The notes beneath the pieces were generated by a model. The model was given only the letters and a program-made list of their open reading frames with translations. It made no database searches and had not been told where the DNA came from. Positions 33,685 through 42,480 of a stretch of DNA of 50,007 nt are shown here, piece by piece. Each line of letters starts with the position of its first letter. Positions within the stretch are counted from its first letter, which is position 1. A program made the translations under genes and the position numbers. This stretch comes from Armatimonadetes bacterium DC (lineage in GTDB: Bacteria > Armatimonadota > Fimbriimonadia > Fimbriimonadales > GBS-DC), in assembly GCA_001442985.1 (NCBI GenBank), contig LDYB01000017.1:1-50007 (forward strand). The letters run 5' to 3'.

Positions 33685-33722
33685 TGTTGCTCCTCCTGAG
33701 CCAACCGAGTTCGTCCGTGTGA

Positions 33723-34934
33723 TTATTGAATCGTGTTAATCAGCTTGAACATGGGCATCATAATCGAGATGGCGATGAAGCCGACGATTCCGCCGAGAAA
33801 CACAATCAGCAGAGGTTCAATCATGGAGGTCAGCCCCTTGATGGTGGCGTCCACTTCCTGCTCGTAGAAGTCGGCGATTTTGACCATCATCTCGGAGAGG
33901 CGCCCCGACTCTTCGCCGATGTCCATCATATGGATGACCATCTGGGGGAACAGATTGGTCGCGGCGAAGGGGGCGCTGAGGGGTTGCCCTTCGCGGATAC
34001 TGGCGCGCGTGCCCTCGATGGCGGTTGCCAGCACCGCGTTCCCCGAAGTTTGCCCCACAATCTCCAGCGTGCGCATCAGCGGCACACCGCTGGCGACCAG
34101 CGTGCCCAGCGTCCGCGCGAAGCGCGCCACTGCCAGCTTCAACACCAGCTCGCCGAAAATCGGCAACCGCAACTTGAGATAGTCATACTGATAGCGTCCC
34201 TTCGGCGTGCGAATGTAGCGCCGTATCACAAACAGCCCGCCCGCAATCGCGCCCGCAAGCATCCACCAGTAGCCAATCAGGAAATCGCTGGCGCTGAAAA
34301 TGAACTGCGTCATCGCGGGCATCTCCACATTCATGCTCGCGAAAATCTCCTTGAAGCGCGGCAGCACGAACATGAAAATCGCAATCAGCACCAGAAACGA
34401 GAACACCAGCACCATCACGGGATACATCATCGCCGACTTGATTTTCTGGCGCACTTCGAGGTCTTTCTCCAGGAAGGTGGCTAACCTGTCCAGAATCTGG
34501 TCTAAAATCCCTGCCACTTCCGCCGCGCGGATCATGTTCACGAACAGCTCGGAAAACACCGTGGGGTGCTTTTCCATCGCCTCGTTGAGCGCCATGCCCG
34601 ATTTGACATCCTTGCGCACGGCGTCGAGCGCGTGCTTGAGGGCAGGGTCTTTGGTCTGCGTGTAGAGGATATCCAGACAGCGCAGAATGGGGATGCCTGC
34701 ATCGATCATGGTGGCGAACTGACGGGCGAACAGCACCATCGCCTGCAGTTTGGGCTTCTTGGGCTTGCTGAAGCCCGAAAAGAGCTTCGCGCGGCTTTTT
34801 TGCTCCTCCACGCGCACCACATGCAGCCCCTGCTCGTGCAGTTTGGCAATCAGGAGCTGTTCGCTCTCTGCCTCCAGAGCGCCCCGCAGGACGCGCCCCT
34901 TGTTATCTACTGCTTCATATCCGAACACAGGCAT
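33723..34934 (-). CDS. pilC: type IV pilus inner-membrane platform protein PilC/GspF
   Basis: 403 aa with two GspF domains: VLFARQFATMIDAGIPILRC in the first and FARTLGTLVASGVPLMRTLE in the second. Membrane helices include MMYPVMVLVFSFLVLIAIFM and WWMLAGAIAGGLFVI, and near the C-terminus LLIVFLGGIVGFIAISIMMP. It anchors the ATPases PilB and PilT to the pilus base. It starts 14 bases after pilT and is followed by the sigma-GGDEF gene. Confidence 0.93.
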   Translation of the reverse strand: MPVFGYEAVDNKGRVLRGALEAESEQLLIAKLHEQGLHVVRVEEQKSRAKLFSGFSKPKKPKLQAMVLFARQFATMIDAGIPILRCLDILYTQTKDPALKHALDAVRKDVKSGMALNEAMEKHPTVFSELFVNMIRAAEVAGILDQILDRLATFLEKDLEVRQKIKSAMMYPVMVLVFSFLVLIAIFMFVLPRFKEIFASMNVEMPAMTQFIFSASDFLIGYWWMLAGAIAGGLFVIRRYIRTPKGRYQYDYLKLRLPIFGELVLKLAVARFARTLGTLVASGVPLMRTLEIVGQTSGNAVLATAIEGTRASIREGQPLSAPFAATNLFPQMVIHMMDIGEESGRLSEMMVKIADFYEQEVDATIKGLTSMIEPLLIVFLGGIVGFIAISIMMPMFKLINTIQ

Positions 34935-34948
34935 TGTGCATCTCCCTC

Positions 34949-36124
34949 CTACGCGGCGTTCTTGAGCAGCTGCATGAAGTTCTCTTTATCCATCGCGCGG
35001 TTGACTGCTTCCTCGAAGCTAATGTAGCCGTTGCGATGGAGGTCTGCCAGCACGCGATCCATGGTAATCATGCCCTGTCCCGCGTTGGTCTCCATAATGG
35101 AGTAAATCTGATGCGTTTTCCCCTCGCGAATCAGGTTGCGGATGGCGGCGTTTGCCAGCATCACTTCGATGGCTGCGATGCGCCCACCGCCAATCATCGG
35201 AATCAGCTGCTGGGCGAAGACCGCCTCGATGGTGTTGGCTAACAGCACCCGAATCTGCTCCTGCTGGTGTGGTGGGAACACATCGATGATTCGGTCAATC
35301 GTTTGCGGGGCGTTTCGGGTGTGGAGCGTGGCGAACACGAGGTGTCCTGTCTCGGCGAGGGTGAGCGCCGCCTGAATCGTCTCCAGGTCGCGCATCTCGC
35401 CAATCAGGATCACATCGGGGTCTTCACGCAACACCGCGCGCAGGGCGTTATGGAAGCTCTCCGTGTCGGCATGCACCTCACGCTGGTTCACCATCGCCCG
35501 CTTATGCGTATGCACATACTCAATCGGGTCTTCGATAGTGATAATATGGCATGGTCGGCTCTGGTTAATCAGGTCAATCATGCACGCCAGCGAGGTGGAT
35601 TTTCCCGAGCCAGTGGGTCCTGTAACCAGCACCAGCCCGCTGTGTTTTTTGACCACCTCGTAAATCACCGAGGGCAATCGGAGCGATTCGATAGAGGGGA
35701 TTTTGGAGGGGATGACGCGCATTGCTGCGGCGACCGCGCCTTTTTGCATGTAGACATTGAATCGGAACCGCGCCACATCCTTGACTGAGTAGGCGAAATC
35801 GATATCGTGATGGCGCTCAAACTGCTCCAGCTGGGTGTCGTTGAGCGCCTCGTAGACCAGTCGGCGCGTGTCGTGTTCGGTTAGGGGCTGGTATGGCAGG
35901 GGCGTGAGCTGCCCGTTCAGGCGAATCGTTGGGGGCAGCCCCACCGTGAGGTGCAGGTCGGAGCCGCCTCGCTCCACACATTCGCGGAGCAGGTCATCGA
36001 TGCTCACATCGTCGATGGGTTTCTCCTCACCGGCGATCCGCAGTTCCACATCGGCGGCGCCAGATGTGGCTTGTTCGCTATCGGGTTCCAGCCCTACCAG
36101 TTTTCTCCAGTCGAAGTGTTCCAT
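34949..36124 (-). CDS. pilT: pilus retraction ATPase PilT
   Basis: 391 aa from the ATG at 36124, behind GGAGGGG. The first 45 residues are an acidic extension (WRKLVGLEPDSEQATSGAAD) not found in most PilT. Then IDDLLRECVERGGSDLHLTV, Walker A VLVTGPTGSGKSTSLACMI (about 165), EDPIEYVHTHKRAMVNQREV, LREDPDVILIGEMRDLETI, TGHLVFATLHTRNAPQTIDR and the PilT-specific AIRNLIREGKTHQIYSIMET. No tetracysteine zinc motif, which separates it from PilB. First gene of the pilT-pilC-sigma unit; divergent from the gene at 36228. Confidence 0.94.
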   Translation of the reverse strand: MEHFDWRKLVGLEPDSEQATSGAADVELRIAGEEKPIDDVSIDDLLRECVERGGSDLHLTVGLPPTIRLNGQLTPLPYQPLTEHDTRRLVYEALNDTQLEQFERHHDIDFAYSVKDVARFRFNVYMQKGAVAAAMRVIPSKIPSIESLRLPSVIYEVVKKHSGLVLVTGPTGSGKSTSLACMIDLINQSRPCHIITIEDPIEYVHTHKRAMVNQREVHADTESFHNALRAVLREDPDVILIGEMRDLETIQAALTLAETGHLVFATLHTRNAPQTIDRIIDVFPPHQQEQIRVLLANTIEAVFAQQLIPMIGGGRIAAIEVMLANAAIRNLIREGKTHQIYSIMETNAGQGMITMDRVLADLHRNGYISFEEAVNRAMDKENFMQLLKNAA

Positions 36125-36227
36125 CGTCCCCTCCGTCGTGGTATGCTGGGGATATTTTGGGCAGGCGGGGTCAAAATCTTTACCGTCCAATTACGGGGGA
36201 GGGGCTGGCTTCGGGTACACTTGAAGT

Positions 36228-36830
36228 ATGCGGTGGTGGATCGGGCTGAGTTTGCTGGGTTGTCTGCCGCTTTATGCCGACCGTGTGCTGGAGATTCCCA
36301 CAGGGCGTGCCATCTACCCGGAGCGTCTGCGCCTGGAGGCGGGCTTTCTGGCGCGCTCCCCCGAACAGGAGCGCCTCTCCCTGCACTGGCGCCCCCTTGA
36401 ACGGCTGGAACTTTATGGTGAGCGCACAGGCTTTGACGAGATCAACCTGTATGGGGTGCAATATACCGTCTTTCCAGAGATACCGGGCTACACGCCCGGC
36501 GTGTCGATTGGCATCTCCGATTTAGGCAATCGTACCCCTGAAAGGCGGGGCTATTATGTGGCACTCTCGTATGGGCTGCCAGCACTGGGCGAAACCCCAC
36601 TGGACCACGACCTGCGGGTGCATCTCGGCTTTGGCACAGAGGGCATGCCCGATTTTTTTATCGGCTTTGAGATACCGCTGAACAACTCGATGTTTCTGCT
36701 GGCGGAGCATACGGGGCGTTATCTGAATGCGGGGCTGGCATGGTCACCGACGCCGAACGCGCAGGTGCGCGTGAGCGTGATTCGCCAGCGAACCGTGTGG
36801 AGTGTCGTACTGCGACTCTGGGAGGAGTGA
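36228..36830 (+). CDS. exported, probably outer-membrane beta-barrel protein
   Basis: 200 aa. Short signal peptide RWWIGLSLLGCLPLYA. The rest alternates polar and apolar residues in strands (LSLHWRPLERLELYGERTG, GVSIGISDLGNRTPERRGYY, VRVSVIRQRTVWSVVLRLWE), like a small outer-membrane barrel. No family recognised. TACACT (36216-36221) lies 6 bases before ATG, suggesting a leaderless message. The next gene starts 1 base after the stop. Confidence 0.6.
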   Translation: MRWWIGLSLLGCLPLYADRVLEIPTGRAIYPERLRLEAGFLARSPEQERLSLHWRPLERLELYGERTGFDEINLYGVQYTVFPEIPGYTPGVSIGISDLGNRTPERRGYYVALSYGLPALGETPLDHDLRVHLGFGTEGMPDFFIGFEIPLNNSMFLLAEHTGRYLNAGLAWSPTPNAQVRVSVIRQRTVWSVVLRLWEE

Positions 36831-36831
36831 G

Positions 36832-37293
36832 ATGGAGCCTTCGTTCTCGCCCACACGCCGAGAGATGCTTGTGCGGATTGTGCCTGTGGCGCCCATGGCA
36901 CGACTGGGGCACCTGCTAATTCTGATTGCGGTGCTGGCGTTCTGGGGGGTTGGGCTATACCTCACGCCCGACCCGAGCGGGCACGGCACGCATCAGCAAC
37001 TGGGGCTGCCGCCGTGCGCCATCTATTTCCTGACGGGGCGTCCGTGCCCTTCCTGTGGCTTGACGACCAGCGTGAGCGCGACGCTCCATGGCAATTTGGC
37101 GCTGGCATGGCGTGCCAACCCGTTCGGGATTGTGATTGTGGCAGTTTCGGCAGGTCTCTGGCTCAACAGCCTGATGGCGCTCCTGTGGCGACGCTCGCTG
37201 TGGCTCCACTCACGGCTGGTGACATGGCTGCTTCTGCTCTTTCTGGGGGGCTGGGGGCTTCATGGGCTGGCGCGGTTTCTGCTGAGGGGGTGA
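36832..37293 (+). CDS. DUF2752-family membrane protein
   Basis: 153 aa from ATG 36832 with GGAGGAG just upstream, overlapping the end of the previous gene region. The DUF2752 signature GRPCPSCGLTTSVSATLHGN then LALAWRANPFGIVIV is clear, and there are three or four membrane helices (LGHLLILIAVLAFWGVGLYL, LVTWLLLLFLGGWGLHGL). Function unknown; the conserved C..CG motif may bind metal or form a disulfide. Confidence 0.85.
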   Translation: MEPSFSPTRREMLVRIVPVAPMARLGHLLILIAVLAFWGVGLYLTPDPSGHGTHQQLGLPPCAIYFLTGRPCPSCGLTTSVSATLHGNLALAWRANPFGIVIVAVSAGLWLNSLMALLWRRSLWLHSRLVTWLLLLFLGGWGLHGLARFLLRG

Positions 37294-37356
37294 GCCTATC
37301 GCTCACCGCTGTTGACCGAAGCGGGGGCAAAAAACAAATAAAAAATAACCCTCCCA

Positions 37357-37387
37357 CTTGCAAAACGCGGCAAGTATGGGGTATACT
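37357..37387 (+). promoter_or_regulatory. promoter with MerR-type operator
   Basis: TTGCAA (37358-37363), an 18-base spacer and TATACT (37382-37387), 9 bases before the ATG of the MerR gene. The dyad CTTGC (37357-37361) / GCAAG (37370-37374) sits in the long spacer, as in autoregulated MerR-family promoters. Confidence 0.6.
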
Positions 37388-37396
37388 GAAGGTACT

Positions 37397-38059
37397 ATGA
37401 AACCTCTCGATGCACTGAAGCGGTACAAGGATCAGGACGGCTTCACCATCGAGGAGCTGGTGGCGGTGGCGAACAGCCTGCTGGAGCAGTGGGCGCCTGT
37501 TCAGCCCCGCTACAAGGTGGTTCCGTTTCCCGATGTGCGCACCGTGCGCTTCTACACGGCGCACCGGCTGATAGACCCTCCCACCCGCCGACGCGGGAAC
37601 CGCGTGCTGTATGACTATCACCATCTCCTTCAGCTGATTGCGCTGAAGACCCTCCAGGCGCAGTATATCCCGCTGCGTGCGGTACGGCGCATGATGGAGG
37701 GCAAGAGCGTGGAGGAGCTGGAGGAGCTGATTCAGACCGTCCTGGAGAGCCGCTCGGATATCGGGCTGGCGACCAAGATGGGCGACGCGGCTCGCGCGCT
37801 GGTTCGCGAGCAAGCCGCGGTCTACGCCGCCCCGCGCGCGGAAGAGGATAGCCCCTACCCGCGCCCCCACGAGATGCATGAGTTCCATCTGACCCCGTGG
37901 GCGGTGCTGAAGGTAGACCCGAACGCCGCGCGCAACGCGGGGGTCACCGAGATCAATCGGGTCTCGGACCTGGTGCGCTTGAGCTTGCTCAAGGCGTATG
38001 TAGAAAGCGAAGAAACACCTAAGTCGGAAACCACCACTCCTCAGAAGAGAAGTCGGTAA
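37397..38059 (+). CDS. MerR-family transcriptional regulator
   Basis: 220 aa from ATG 37397. The winged HTH is at about residues 40-105: VRTVRFYTAHRLIDPPTRRR, NRVLYDYHHLLQLIALKTLQ, YIPLRAVRRMMEG. It is preceded by an unusual 40-residue helical extension (DALKRYKDQDGFTIEELVAV). The C-terminal half has no cysteines for metal binding and no known ligand domain; it ends in HEFHLTPWAVLKVDPNAARN and NRVSDLVRLSLLKAYV. Ligand unknown. The next gene starts 10 bases on, so the two are co-transcribed. Confidence 0.85.
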   Translation: MKPLDALKRYKDQDGFTIEELVAVANSLLEQWAPVQPRYKVVPFPDVRTVRFYTAHRLIDPPTRRRGNRVLYDYHHLLQLIALKTLQAQYIPLRAVRRMMEGKSVEELEELIQTVLESRSDIGLATKMGDAARALVREQAAVYAAPRAEEDSPYPRPHEMHEFHLTPWAVLKVDPNAARNAGVTEINRVSDLVRLSLLKAYVESEETPKSETTTPQKRSR

Positions 38060-38069
38060 TCCTGATCCG

Positions 38070-38795
38070 ATGCGTGTAGCGATTATTGGCGGTACAGGTG
38101 TGCAGAGTCTGCCGGGCTTGGAAATCACGGCAGAGCATGCGCTGGAAGCGCACTGCGTGCTGTACGAAGGGAGCCTGGCAGGCAACCCTGTGCTGCTGCT
38201 TCCTCGGCACGGCAGGGGGCACAAAGTGCCCCCCCATCGCATTCCACATGCGCTCCATGTGCGCCTGCTGAAAGAGCGCGGGGTGCAGGGCGTGCTTTCC
38301 ACTTCTGCCGTCGGCTCCCTGCGAGCCGACTGGACGCCGGGCACTCTGGTCATTTTGAGTGATTTTCTGGACTTCACCCGCAGCGTGCTAACCCTCTACG
38401 ATGACGCGGTAGTGCATACCGATTTTTCGCAGCCGTTCTCGCCCCTTCTACGCGAGGCGCTGATTGCTTCGGCACGCGAACAGGGCATCCCTGTGCAAAC
38501 GGAGGGCGTCTATGTGTGCGCCCCTGGACCGCGCTACGAAACGCCCGCCGAGATCCGCATGTTCCGCATGCTCGGCGGTGATGTCATCGGCATGACCGTC
38601 GTGCCAGAGGCGGTGCTGTTTCGGGAAGCAGGAATCCATTACGCCTCGGTTTCGGTCGTAACCAATCTGGGCACAGGGCTGAGCGAAACGCCGCTGACCC
38701 ACGAAGAGGTCACCGAAGTGATGACGCATGCCACCGAGACCCTCGCACGCCTGTTTGCTGGCGCGGTGGCGCGCCTGAAAGCCACACCCCTTTAG
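38070..38795 (+). CDS. MTA/purine nucleoside phosphorylase family protein
   Basis: 241 aa. RVAIIGGTGVQSLPGLE, LLLPRHGRGHKVPPHRIPHA, GVLSTSAVGSLRADWTPGTL, VYVCAPGPRYETPAEIRMFR, GGDVIGMTVVPEAVLFREAG, SVVTNLGTGLSETPLTHEEV. It splits the N-glycosidic bond of a purine nucleoside with phosphate. The base-binding residue is Asn (VTNLG) rather than the Asp of adenine-specific MTA phosphorylases, suggesting a 6-oxopurine such as inosine or methylthioinosine. It is slightly short for the family. Together with the upstream PLP-type enzyme it may serve methionine salvage (inference). Confidence 0.88.
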   Translation: MRVAIIGGTGVQSLPGLEITAEHALEAHCVLYEGSLAGNPVLLLPRHGRGHKVPPHRIPHALHVRLLKERGVQGVLSTSAVGSLRADWTPGTLVILSDFLDFTRSVLTLYDDAVVHTDFSQPFSPLLREALIASAREQGIPVQTEGVYVCAPGPRYETPAEIRMFRMLGGDVIGMTVVPEAVLFREAGIHYASVSVVTNLGTGLSETPLTHEEVTEVMTHATETLARLFAGAVARLKATPL

Positions 38796-38890
38796 CCCTC
38801 ATCTGCCCATTTGTGGCATAATACCCCTACGGAAACCGGGCGGTTTCCCAAACCGTATACGAGATTACCTCGTCTAATCAGGAGGCGACG

Positions 38891-39733
38891 ATGCAGCCGA
38901 TGACCGAGCCAGCGGCGCAGGCGCAACGGGTTGCCCAGTTGCTGATGTGCGCACCCAGCGCCTACGACCTGCTCTATGAGATTAATGCGTGGATGCACCT
39001 GAGCCAGCGCCCCGACAAGCGACTGGCGTGGAAGCAGTGGGAGCAGCTCTATCAGACGCTCACCGAGAAGGTGGGCATCCCGGTGGTGCTGATAGAGCAG
39101 GCATCGGAGGCGCCCGATATGGTGTTCACTGCGAATGCAGGGCTGCCCCTGCCCGGGCGGCGCGTGGTGCTATCCCGCTTCCGCCATCCCGAACGGCAGG
39201 TGGAGGAACCCTACTTCGAGCAGTGGTTCTGCGAACACGGCTACGAAGTGATCCGCATGCCTCCCAATTGCGCTTTTGAGGGCGAGGGCGATGCTTTCCT
39301 GATAGACCATCTGATTGTGGCAGGCTACCGGAAGCGCACCGACATCTGCGCCCATCGCTACCTCAGCCAGATTACGGGGCTGGAAACCCTGAGTCTGGAG
39401 CTGGTGGATGACCGCTGGTATCACCTGGACACCTGCTTTTTGCCGCTGGGCGGGCGTCTGGTCGCTTACTATCCGGAAGCGTTTGACTGGTACGCACGGC
39501 GTGTGATTGAGCAACACTTTGAGACGATTCCCGTCACGCCCGAAGAGGCGTTGCGCTTTGCATGTAATTCGGTCGTGGTGGGCAAGCATGTGGTGATGCC
39601 CGCAGGATGCCCCATTCTACGCTTCCATCTGGAAGAGCGCGGCTACACGGTGTACGAGGTTCCCATGAGCGAGTTCATTAAGTCGGGGGGCGCGTGCAAG
39701 TGCCTCGTGTTATACCTGCTGGAGCCTGTGTGA
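38891..39733 (+). CDS. arginine deiminase/dihydrolase-like amidinotransferase-fold hydrolase
   Basis: 280 aa. LLMCAPSAYDLLYEINAWM is close to the start of DDAH and cyanobacterial ArgZ/AgrE-type arginine dihydrolases. EAPDMVFTANAGLPLPGR, FEGEGDAFLIDHLIVAG (catalytic acid), WYHLDTCFLPLGGRLVAY (catalytic His) and SGGACKCLVLYLLEP (catalytic Cys) follow. The active site is complete. The substrate, arginine, dimethylarginine or another guanidine, is undecided. CATAAT lies about 70 bases upstream and AGGAGG before ATG. Confidence 0.88.
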   Translation: MQPMTEPAAQAQRVAQLLMCAPSAYDLLYEINAWMHLSQRPDKRLAWKQWEQLYQTLTEKVGIPVVLIEQASEAPDMVFTANAGLPLPGRRVVLSRFRHPERQVEEPYFEQWFCEHGYEVIRMPPNCAFEGEGDAFLIDHLIVAGYRKRTDICAHRYLSQITGLETLSLELVDDRWYHLDTCFLPLGGRLVAYYPEAFDWYARRVIEQHFETIPVTPEEALRFACNSVVVGKHVVMPAGCPILRFHLEERGYTVYEVPMSEFIKSGGACKCLVLYLLEPV

Positions 39734-39772
39734 GGCAGGAAAGGTTCGGCAGGTGGCGAATCGGGAGCCGCG

Positions 39773-41197
39773 ATGAAAGTGTGGCTTTTCCGACTGCTGT
39801 TTGGCGCAGCAGTGCTGGGCGTGATCGGGAGCGCGGTCTGGAACAATATCGCCACCAACCGCCTGATCGAGCAGGCAACCGGCACAGACCCTGCCGCTCA
39901 GGTGCAGGCGCTCCAGCAGATGGCACAGCGCGACGACTTTTTTGACCTGATTCAATCGCGCCGCACGCCCGCACGCCTGCGCGTGGCAGAGGGCGTGGAG
40001 CGACTCAATAGCCCCGACGCCGTGAAGATTGCGCTTGCGATGCTACGCGACCCAGAACCCAAAGTGCGCGACCGTTTTCTGGACGCCCTGCGCAAAATCG
40101 GAGGGAATCATCTGGAGGCACTTGCGGAAGGGCTGAAAAACGGCGACAGCAAAGTCAAAAACGGCACGATTCAGGTGATGTCGGAGCTGGGTCTCAAATG
40201 CCTGCCTGTCGCGCTCAAGGCGTTTGAGGATAGCGGGGCGCGAGACGCCGCAGGCGAAGTGCTGACCCGCTTCGGCAGCGCCAGCGTACCCGGTCTGCTA
40301 AAGCTGTTGCGCAATACCCAAGACGAGGGACTCCAGCTCAGCGCCATCAGCGTGCTGGGGCGAATCGGCGACCGCCGCGCAGTGGACGCCATCCTGCCGT
40401 TTTTGAAACTCCCGCCCGAAAAACGGCGTGTTGTGCTGACTGCCTTAGCCAGTATCGCCGATCCGCGCACCGAGTCGGTATTGATTAAAGCGCTCCGTTC
40501 TCCCGATGAAGACCCCGACGCGCGGGCGCAGGCGGCGCTGGGACTGGGACAGATGGCGACGCCGGGCGCCCTGCGTGCCCTGCGCGCGGGGCTGGAAGAC
40601 CCGAACCTGATTGTGGCAGACGCCTGCGTGTCGGGGTTTCAGCGCGCGGGCACGAAGGCGCTGGGCATGCTTCAGGACGCCCTGCAGAGCCAGAATGCCG
40701 CCACGCGCCGACGCGCGGTGCTGGCGCTGGGAGTTCTCAACGACGCGCAGGCGGTGGTGATGCTCACCCGCGCCCTCAACGACCCTGACGCCACCGTGCG
40801 CCGCACTGCCGCCGACGCGCTGGGCACAACGGGACACCCGAACGCCATCCCGGCGCTCATCGCCGCGTTAGCCCATCCCGACGGCGGGGTGGCGCGCAAT
40901 GCGACTCGCAGTCTGGTGAAAATCGGTGCGCCGGCAATCCCTGCTCTCATAATACAATTGCGCTCTCCCAATCCGACCGTCGCCTACTTTGCGGCGCACG
41001 CGCTCAGCCAGATTCCAGAGGCGGAACCCGCACTCCTGCAAGCGGCTGAAAACCCCGCCACGCAACGCTATGCACTGGTCGCCCTCAAGGAGCGTGCCTC
41101 CTACGCCGCGAAACCGCTTTTCGAGCGCGCCGCCCGTTCCGAAGACCCCGTCATGCGCCAGATTGCCGAATCGGCGCTCCAGCAGCTGAGCCAATGA
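39773..41197 (+). CDS. membrane-anchored HEAT-repeat protein
   Basis: 474 aa. N-terminal membrane helix (VWLFRLLFGAAVLGVIGSAV), then about eleven HEAT or PBS-lyase-like repeats, for example VKIALAMLRDPEPKVRDRFL, QLSAISVLGRIGDRRAVDAI, TRRRAVLALGVLNDAQAVVM and TVRRTAADALGTTGHPNAIP. Such solenoids bind proteins; no catalytic residues are visible. The protein should face the periplasm. It overlaps the next small membrane gene by 4 bases (ATGA). Confidence 0.85.
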   Translation: MKVWLFRLLFGAAVLGVIGSAVWNNIATNRLIEQATGTDPAAQVQALQQMAQRDDFFDLIQSRRTPARLRVAEGVERLNSPDAVKIALAMLRDPEPKVRDRFLDALRKIGGNHLEALAEGLKNGDSKVKNGTIQVMSELGLKCLPVALKAFEDSGARDAAGEVLTRFGSASVPGLLKLLRNTQDEGLQLSAISVLGRIGDRRAVDAILPFLKLPPEKRRVVLTALASIADPRTESVLIKALRSPDEDPDARAQAALGLGQMATPGALRALRAGLEDPNLIVADACVSGFQRAGTKALGMLQDALQSQNAATRRRAVLALGVLNDAQAVVMLTRALNDPDATVRRTAADALGTTGHPNAIPALIAALAHPDGGVARNATRSLVKIGAPAIPALIIQLRSPNPTVAYFAAHALSQIPEAEPALLQAAENPATQRYALVALKERASYAAKPLFERAARSEDPVMRQIAESALQQLSQ

Positions 41198-41520
41198 AAC
41201 CCCATCGCGACTGGTTGGGACGGATTTTCGCCCTGCTGATTTTGCTCGTGGGAGTCGGGCTCATGCTCCTCTGCTTCGGACTCGCCTACCAGATGTTTCA
41301 AACCCCGCCCCAGCGATTGATGAATAATCCCCAGACCAACAGCCCTGACCTGAATAGTCTGGTGACGGGCGTCTGGGCAAGCGTGCGTTCCATTCTGCTG
41401 CTGGTGCTGATGGCAATCGTGGGCGGGATGATTGCCAACCGCGGCATCACGCTCTATCTGCATGTGCGCCGCGCCGAATACGAAGAGCGCCAGCAGCAGG
41501 AGAAAAACCCGCCGACTTGA
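41194..41520 (+). CDS. small membrane protein, two helices
   Basis: 108 aa. Two hydrophobic segments (IFALLILLVGVGLMLLCFGL and SILLLVLMAIVGGMIANRGI) joined by a polar loop (PPQRLMNNPQTNSPDLN), with a charged tail. No family recognised. It is coupled to the HEAT-repeat gene through ATGA and may be its membrane partner. Confidence 0.6.
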   Translation: MKPHRDWLGRIFALLILLVGVGLMLLCFGLAYQMFQTPPQRLMNNPQTNSPDLNSLVTGVWASVRSILLLVLMAIVGGMIANRGITLYLHVRRAEYEERQQQEKNPPT

Positions 41521-41545
41521 CAACCCCGTCGAAATGGTGTATAAT
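41517..41545 (+). promoter_or_regulatory. strong promoter of the DUF1559 prepilin gene
   Basis: TTGACA (41517-41522), exactly 17 bases, TATAAT (41540-41545): both boxes match the consensus. The -35 box includes the TGA stop of the upstream gene. GGAGG precedes ATG 41569. Confidence 0.88.
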
Positions 41546-41568
41546 AAGGCAGTGGAGGTCCGTATCCG

Positions 41569-42465
41569 ATGAAAAACCGAGCGTTTACGCTTATTGAGCT
41601 GCTGGTTGTGATTGCGATTATCGCCATTCTCGCCGCGATCCTGTTCCCTGTGTTTAACCAGGCGAGGGAGAAGGCGCGCCAAACGCAGTGCTTGAGTAAT
41701 GTACGCCAGAGTATTCACTCAACCCTCATGTACGCGACGGACTACGACAGCACCTATCCGCGCGGAATCAGCGGAACAGGCTATACTGTGGTTCACCTGT
41801 TTGACCTGCTTCACCCGTACCGGCGCAGTGCTGAGATATTGACCTGTCCCTCTTACCCTGCGGATGGGGGCGGGATGGACTGGCCCGCGCGACTGCGACA
41901 CCGAAACAGCGCTCTGCGTAGTGTGGGCACTTTCCGCTACTTTGCCTATGTGCCGAACTACGGGATTTTCAGCTATGATACCTGCCGCCTCAGCGTGGGG
42001 CGCCAGATGATTGGAAAAGTCATCACCGAGTCGTATATTCCACGCCCTGCGGAAACGATTGCGCTGGTGGATGGCTACTGGTACTACAACGCAGGCACCT
42101 ACTGGTTTGACTACTGGTTCAAGGTTGATATCTGGCCGCGCCATACGCTGGGGGCCAACCTTGCTTATATTGATGGGCATGTGAAGTGGTCGCACCATCT
42201 GGGCATCCCGCGCGGTGGCGAAATTCCGCCTGCATGGCGCAACCCGCCCGATGGCGGAGTCTGTTCCCAGCGCAACACGATTTACTACTACTGGTTCGGT
42301 TATCCGCCCGGCTGGAACAACCGTGTGCCTCGGAATGAAACCGAGTTCAACCGGGTAGACCCGCACCAGACCTGCTTTGGTGACTTCTTCGGCATTCCTG
42401 ACACGCCTATAAAGAATGTCTGCGAGCGCTATTGCTCCACCACGCAAAATCCTCCTTGCTGGTAA
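41569..42465 (+). CDS. DUF1559 (H-X9-DG) type IV prepilin-like protein
   Basis: 298 aa. The prepilin leader and hydrophobic helix ([20 protein letters not shown], cleavage after the short RA leader before FTLIE) give way to [20 protein letters not shown], then [12 protein letters not shown] and the C-terminal [16 protein letters not shown], which fits H-X9-DG. These surface proteins are numerous in Planctomycetes and Armatimonadota; they are processed by prepilin peptidase and exposed as pseudopilins. It has several tyrosine- and tryptophan-rich loops and six C-terminal cysteines. Confidence 0.9.
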   Translation: MKNRAFTLIELLVVIAIIAILAAILFPVFNQAREKARQTQCLSNVRQSIHSTLMYATDYDSTYPRGISGTGYTVVHLFDLLHPYRRSAEILTCPSYPADGGGMDWPARLRHRNSALRSVGTFRYFAYVPNYGIFSYDTCRLSVGRQMIGKVITESYIPRPAETIALVDGYWYYNAGTYWFDYWFKVDIWPRHTLGANLAYIDGHVKWSHHLGIPRGGEIPPAWRNPPDGGVCSQRNTIYYYWFGYPPGWNNRVPRNETEFNRVDPHQTCFGDFFGIPDTPIKNVCERYCSTTQNPPCW

Positions 42466-42480
42466 TCGCTTTGGGGGCGG

